Shown: piece after piece, positions 62,001 through 64,000 of the stretch
Layout of the letters: each line of letters starts with the position of its first letter
How positions within the stretch are numbered: the stretch's first letter is position 1
Assembly: GCF_032854445.1 (NCBI RefSeq)
Contig: NC_088295.1
Coordinates: 23,237,385-23,301,384, forward strand
Direction of reading: 5' to 3'
DNA: 64,000 nucleotides
Source: Liolophura sinensis
Taxonomy: Eukaryota; Mollusca; Polyplacophora; Chitonida; Chitonidae
Notes under the pieces: model-generated
The model's database searches: none
Told to the model about the DNA's origin: nothing
What the model saw: only the letters and a program-made list of their open reading frames with translations
Program-made: the position numbers and the translations under genes

Positions 62001-63402
62001 CTAATTATCCTTACATTTTATTATTTAATGCCAAATTTTTATAAATATGTTTCAGCAACATATGACACTTCTTAAATATGATCTTGACCTGCATCAGCGT
62101 ACAACATTCTTATGGTAACAGAAAAGGACATGGATCATTAACTCTCCATAGTCAAAACTATCATGGTAGAAGACAGGTTTATTGGGACATTGAAGAACAT
62201 GTACATGTGTAAGGTTACTGTTAAAGCATTCTGAGCTAAGCTCACTGTCTATTCTTCCCAGTGCTGCCTGTTGGGAGTGAGGGGTGTGGGGGCAGAGATG
62301 ACTCCTGCCAGAACATCTCTATCTGTGTGGCAGATCGCTGTGTCTGTCCTCCAGGCACTTATCAGAATGGCCAAGACCAACATTATGGGACCACTTGTGA
62401 GCTGAGTAAGTAACAATCAAATCAATCCTTGGTTTTGCACTTTGTTGAAGTCCATTTATAATTTTAAACTGTCACTATCACCCAGGAAAATATTTGTAAA
62501 ATTGGCCACTTATTTCAAATAATCATGCTTGGTTAAGTGAAGTTTTTTTTTCTTTGGGCATATCTACTTTAAATTATATAGGTGACTTGTATGTCAAGTG
62601 AATTGTGGTATATGATTTATGTTGTACATAGGTAAAGTTCTAGCTTCCATAAAGTTTCATTTGCATAAATCATAATTGGAAAAACAAGTGAAGGCTTTAA
62701 TTTACAGATGAACCACAGTGTCCACCTGGATGGAAGACTTACCTAGAATCGTGTTACCGGCTGGCCACTTCTCATTGGACAATGGAAGAGGCAGAAGCTA
62801 ACTGTGTCAGTAAGGGAGGTTACTTGGCTAAGGCAGAGACAGTTGAGCAAAATGACTTCCTCATATTGATGGGGTGGGTAATGCTGTGCATGTATAATGA
62901 AGCATAGAAGCATTTTGACCTAAGCAACCTGGCATATCTTATTACTATCTGAGTAAACCTTAGTGATCTAATGTAAAATTAGATGTGGTCGATTTTTGTA
63001 TAATGTTAAAAGGATATAAAACATACATTTAATAATACACTGCTAAATATGCATCATTTTTCTTATTAAAGCTGTAAGCTACCATAAATCTTCTTTGAAT
63101 TGCCTGATTCAACAAAGTTGATATCTGTCAATTCTGCTAAATTTGCGGCAGTGGTGAAAACATGGAAGGTTATTTTGTTGGTTTTATCAGAGAGCGAGAG
63201 ACTGTGTGGAGTGGAGCTCACACCCGATATGGGGCCACGATGGGACTGGTGTGGGGTGATGAGACCCCTGTGACCTTCACTAACTGGCAGATTGATGTAG
63301 GCATACCAGAGGATAACCTGTGTGTATCGGTTAACCTCCTGGGGGTGTGGGGCATCCAGGCCTGTGACTCTAAGCTACCGTCCATCTGCCAGATTCCTCA
63401 TG
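52988..63402 (+). CDS. Multidomain C-type lectin protein, 3'-incomplete (11 exons seen)
   Basis: Exons 52988-53033, 54038-54214, 54980-55204, 55679-55912, 59454-59624, 59976-60190, 60735-60951, 61597-61746, 62262-62405, 62708-62873 and 63152-63402 join in phase to about 665 residues with no stop; the last donor (GTAACC) shows that it continues beyond the window. Order: signal peptide (MILLLVAAYFVHVSQ), CTLD1 (about 17-149), PAN/apple-like module (150-227), sushi (228-284), CTLD2 (285-428), two six-Cys EGF/EB-like modules (429-478, 479-526), CTLD3 (527-665). Every module is bounded by phase-1 introns, as expected for exon shuffling. None of the CTLDs shows a clear EPN/QPD plus WND calcium-sugar site, so ligand binding may be protein-based or divergent. 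Probably secreted or cell-surface, with an immune or adhesion role inferred only from the domains. The 3.5-kb intron before the sushi exon could instead be a gene boundary. Confidence 0.82.
54038..55204 (+). CDS. CTLD1 (two exons)
   Basis: Exons 54038-54214 and 54980-55204. It begins CPHNFTSINGRCYLASKE, has the first-helix pattern WQTAVEECSDLGGFLAL, and ends DCVAMAV... and DCLEPLRYICE, giving the expected disulfide cysteines. The WIGL-type motif is degenerate and the WND-like position reads YNIDC. It retains the CTLD fold but probably not canonical calcium-dependent sugar binding. Confidence 0.85.
54695..54890. repeat. Three ~71-76-bp tandem units
   Basis: tccgttgtacaagagc and its variants recur at about 54711, 54782 and 54858, each followed by gattaacat-like sequence and catgtttgttcc-like sequence. 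Intronic between the CTLD1 exons. Confidence 0.7.
55211..55229. repeat. Poly-C run just after a splice donor
   Basis: Nineteen consecutive C bases start six bases after the donor at 55205. If the intron is retained, the run reads as a proline stretch and the frame stays open to a stop at 55411-55413. Confidence 0.95.
55679..55912 (+). CDS. PAN/apple-like module exon
   Basis: A single phase-1 exon. The pattern ECALLCMSSENCTGINLSP followed by GTECYLL resembles the core of PAN/apple domains (C-x3-C ... C ... C). Several N-x-S/T sites (NCT, NGT, NST, NAT) suggest heavy glycosylation. The assignment rests on cysteine spacing and is moderate. Confidence 0.6.
56321..56443. repeat. 61-bp tandem duplication
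   Basis: Two nearly identical copies of cgaattgrggggcgctaggc, tggtcctgcgttcccagtat, gttcatggatgacgtcattt, starting at 56321 and 56382. A G-rich tract (56293-56318) precedes it. Confidence 0.9.
56355..56575 (+). repeat. Unnamed dispersed repeat, copy 2
   Basis: Counterpart of 15975-16205 in the same orientation: gacgtcatttctgaccatta, aacatatacctcaagaaa, aaaaacatattcttgg, tagtatcttttgatgtatcc. Copy 2 overlaps the 61-bp duplication. Confidence 0.6.
57221..57281 (+). CDS. Candidate alternative signal-peptide exon
   Basis: ATG opens 20 codons (MIPSRLGSRAWPFFIVAIFS) plus one base before a GTATTA donor. It leaves in phase 1, so it would join the sushi exon at 59454 in frame, giving a hydrophobic leader directly before CQVV. 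This would make the second half (sushi to CTLD3) a separate secreted protein. The donor is weak and no acceptor is needed for a first exon. Confidence 0.3.
57973..58119. repeat. Imperfect inverted repeats, possible MITE remnant
   Basis: gccgaggacacact (57973-57986) is matched by agtgtgtcctcgac (58041-58054), 13 of 14 bases complementary. A second perfect 10-bp palindrome, ttgcatcaaa / tttgatgcaa, lies at 58096-58119. Confidence 0.55.
58962..59012. repeat. TA dinucleotide microsatellite
   Basis: About 25 uninterrupted TA units. Confidence 0.98.
59454..59624 (+). CDS. Sushi (CCP) module exon
   Basis: A single phase-1 exon encoding CQVVTTVENGRVDG, FNYSCDPLF, IICQPNGRWSRSPSC. The four cysteines, the NG turn and the tryptophan before the last cysteine are the CCP signature. 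Acceptor tttaag, donor GTGAAA. Confidence 0.9.
59976..60951 (+). CDS. CTLD2 (two exons)
   Basis: Exons 59976-60190 and 60735-60951, joined in phase 0. It starts CPYGWESHRGSCYSISLE, with TWEEAREKCQNSSGFLVEI, then YWTGGNDLYREGFFSWW, and closes with FDCVSLQ and DCEMKLPFICEKE. A long-form CTLD with all framework cysteines; the EPN/QPD position is not recognisable. If the last donor (GTTAGT) is not used, the frame stops at TAG immediately after (60954-60956), which would give a short secreted form. Confidence 0.9.
61240..61500 (-). repeat. tRNA-derived SINE-like element
   Basis: A nearly full copy in reverse orientation: AT-rich tail at 61240-61275, then actcaagaatatttcaccta, gcattatggtgggaggaaac, gagaggaagccaacatgatc, tggacttgaactcagagtag (B-box side), ending gggtcattgtgatgcactaa. 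Intronic in the lectin gene. Confidence 0.8.
61597..61746 (+). CDS. Six-cysteine EGF/EB-like module 1
   Basis: A single phase-1 exon encoding YNCSLFEHDACSGPAVCISD, KCVCPELNYIRVGED and a closing TTCRDG. Spacing C-x7-C-x5-C-x4-C-x-C, then a distant C, is shared with the next module, pointing to duplication. Confidence 0.8.
62262..62405 (+). CDS. Six-cysteine EGF/EB-like module 2
   Basis: A single phase-1 exon encoding GCGGRDDSCQNISICVADRC, VCPPGTYQNGQDQHYG and a closing TTCEL. The cysteine pattern parallels module 1, with a different first spacing (C-x6-C-x5-C-x4-C-x-C). Confidence 0.8.
   Translation, partial: CCLLGVRGVGAEMTPARTSLSVWQIAVSVLQALIRMAKTNIMGPLVS
62708..63402 (+). CDS. CTLD3 (two exons), last seen part of the gene
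   Basis: Exons 62708-62873 (donor GTGGGT, the only in-frame choice) and 63152-63402. CPPGWKTYLESCYRLATS, WTMEEAEANCVSKGGYLAK, then GYFVGFIRERETVWSGA, VTFTNWQIDVGIPEDNLC and ACDSKLPSICQIP. IPEDN sits near the position of the EPN/WND region but is not a canonical site. Donor GTAACC at 63403 points to a further exon outside the window. Confidence 0.88.
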
Positions 63403-63838
63403 GTAACCACAAGAGGCCTAAGAGAAGATGTTTGAAATACCTTTGATATCTTATTCTTAAACAAATGCAAGCTGCTTTGGACATACACTGTGATCGCACT
63501 ACAGATTGTTAGAATTTAATTCATTTCAGTTCTAAAGTGTGACAAGATAACACTTCACATTTTATCGATGTATTCATATTGCAATTTTGAATGTGTTACA
63601 TAAAATACATTTTTTTGATGGCAAGCAGATAAAACACCATTGTATGCCTAGCATGAAGACAACTGCAGGTTTTATTATTATTTTAAGTTTGTTTTATAAT
63701 GAATTCCTAGTTCTATAATTTCTAGACATGTAATCTGTTGCATTGATACATTTTTACTTGAAGATGCATTTGGTTGTTATCATTTTTTTTTGTCATCTTT
63801 GTAACATATGTTTCTTTCTGTAATAATCAGGTTTTGCC

Positions 63839-63870
63839 ATCCTCTGGTTTGCGATGGCAAACCAGAGGAT
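63839..63870. repeat. Perfect 14-bp inverted repeat
   Basis: atcctctggtttgc (63839-63852), four-base loop, and its exact reverse complement (63857-63870). Confidence 0.95.
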
Positions 63871-63944
63871 ATAGTATGAGTTATCCCCCTTGAAACTTGG
63901 ATTATTTCCCTTTATAATATTACATTCCACTTAGGAAGTATGAT

Positions 63945-64000
63945 TTTATTTATTTGTTTCATTGGTGTTTTACGCCGTACTGAAGAATATTTCACTTATA
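63945..64000 (-). repeat. SINE-like element cut by the window end
   Basis: tttatttatttgtttcattg then gtgttttacgccgtactgaa, gaatatttcacttata: the 3' end of the family in reverse orientation. Confidence 0.85.

Overview
This is an animal (metazoan) nuclear genome window. Its genes are split by GT-AG introns, it is AT-rich, and it carries minisatellites and a dispersed tRNA-derived SINE-like repeat. The gene content and the repeat look lophotrochozoan, most likely mollusc; I cannot name a species.

Four protein-coding genes could be assembled by joining exons in phase. (1) 3815-5189, + strand: a 143-residue secreted, probably GPI-anchored Ly6/uPAR three-finger protein in three exons. (2) 11045-25308, - strand: paladin (PALD1), 20 coding exons, 877 residues, with two CX5R phosphatase-type signatures (CHSGIGR and CRTGKSR). 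(3) 43489-48332, + strand: GHITM/TMBIM5, the mitochondrial Bax-inhibitor-1 family protein, seven coding exons, 335 residues. (4) 52988 to at least 63402, + strand: a multidomain C-type lectin protein (signal peptide, CTLD, PAN/apple-like, sushi, CTLD, two six-cysteine EGF/EB-like modules, CTLD). It runs off the 3' side of the window and may really be two adjacent genes.

Between genes: 1-3.8 kb and 5.6-8.3 kb hold little beyond decayed repeats. 25.3-43.4 kb is a long stretch without a confident gene; it holds two minisatellites (33-bp and 76-bp units), SINE fragments and two orphan candidate exons, and probably contains the paladin promoter and 5' non-coding exon. 48.9-53.0 kb holds a ~32-bp minisatellite and one orphan candidate exon. 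55.9-59.5 kb is a long intron or an intergenic gap.

The most unusual signal is in paladin. At three exons, the 3' edge of the exon has been tandemly copied outward into the following intron or 3' UTR: a 92-bp unit at 13.2-13.6 kb that carries the exon end plus splice donor, a 104-bp unit at 15.2-15.5 kb, and a 52-bp unit at 10.4-11.05 kb that contains the stop codon. A single paladin intron also holds a broken tyrosine-recombinase (Crypton/DUF3504-type) gene and a compact hammerhead-like folded element.
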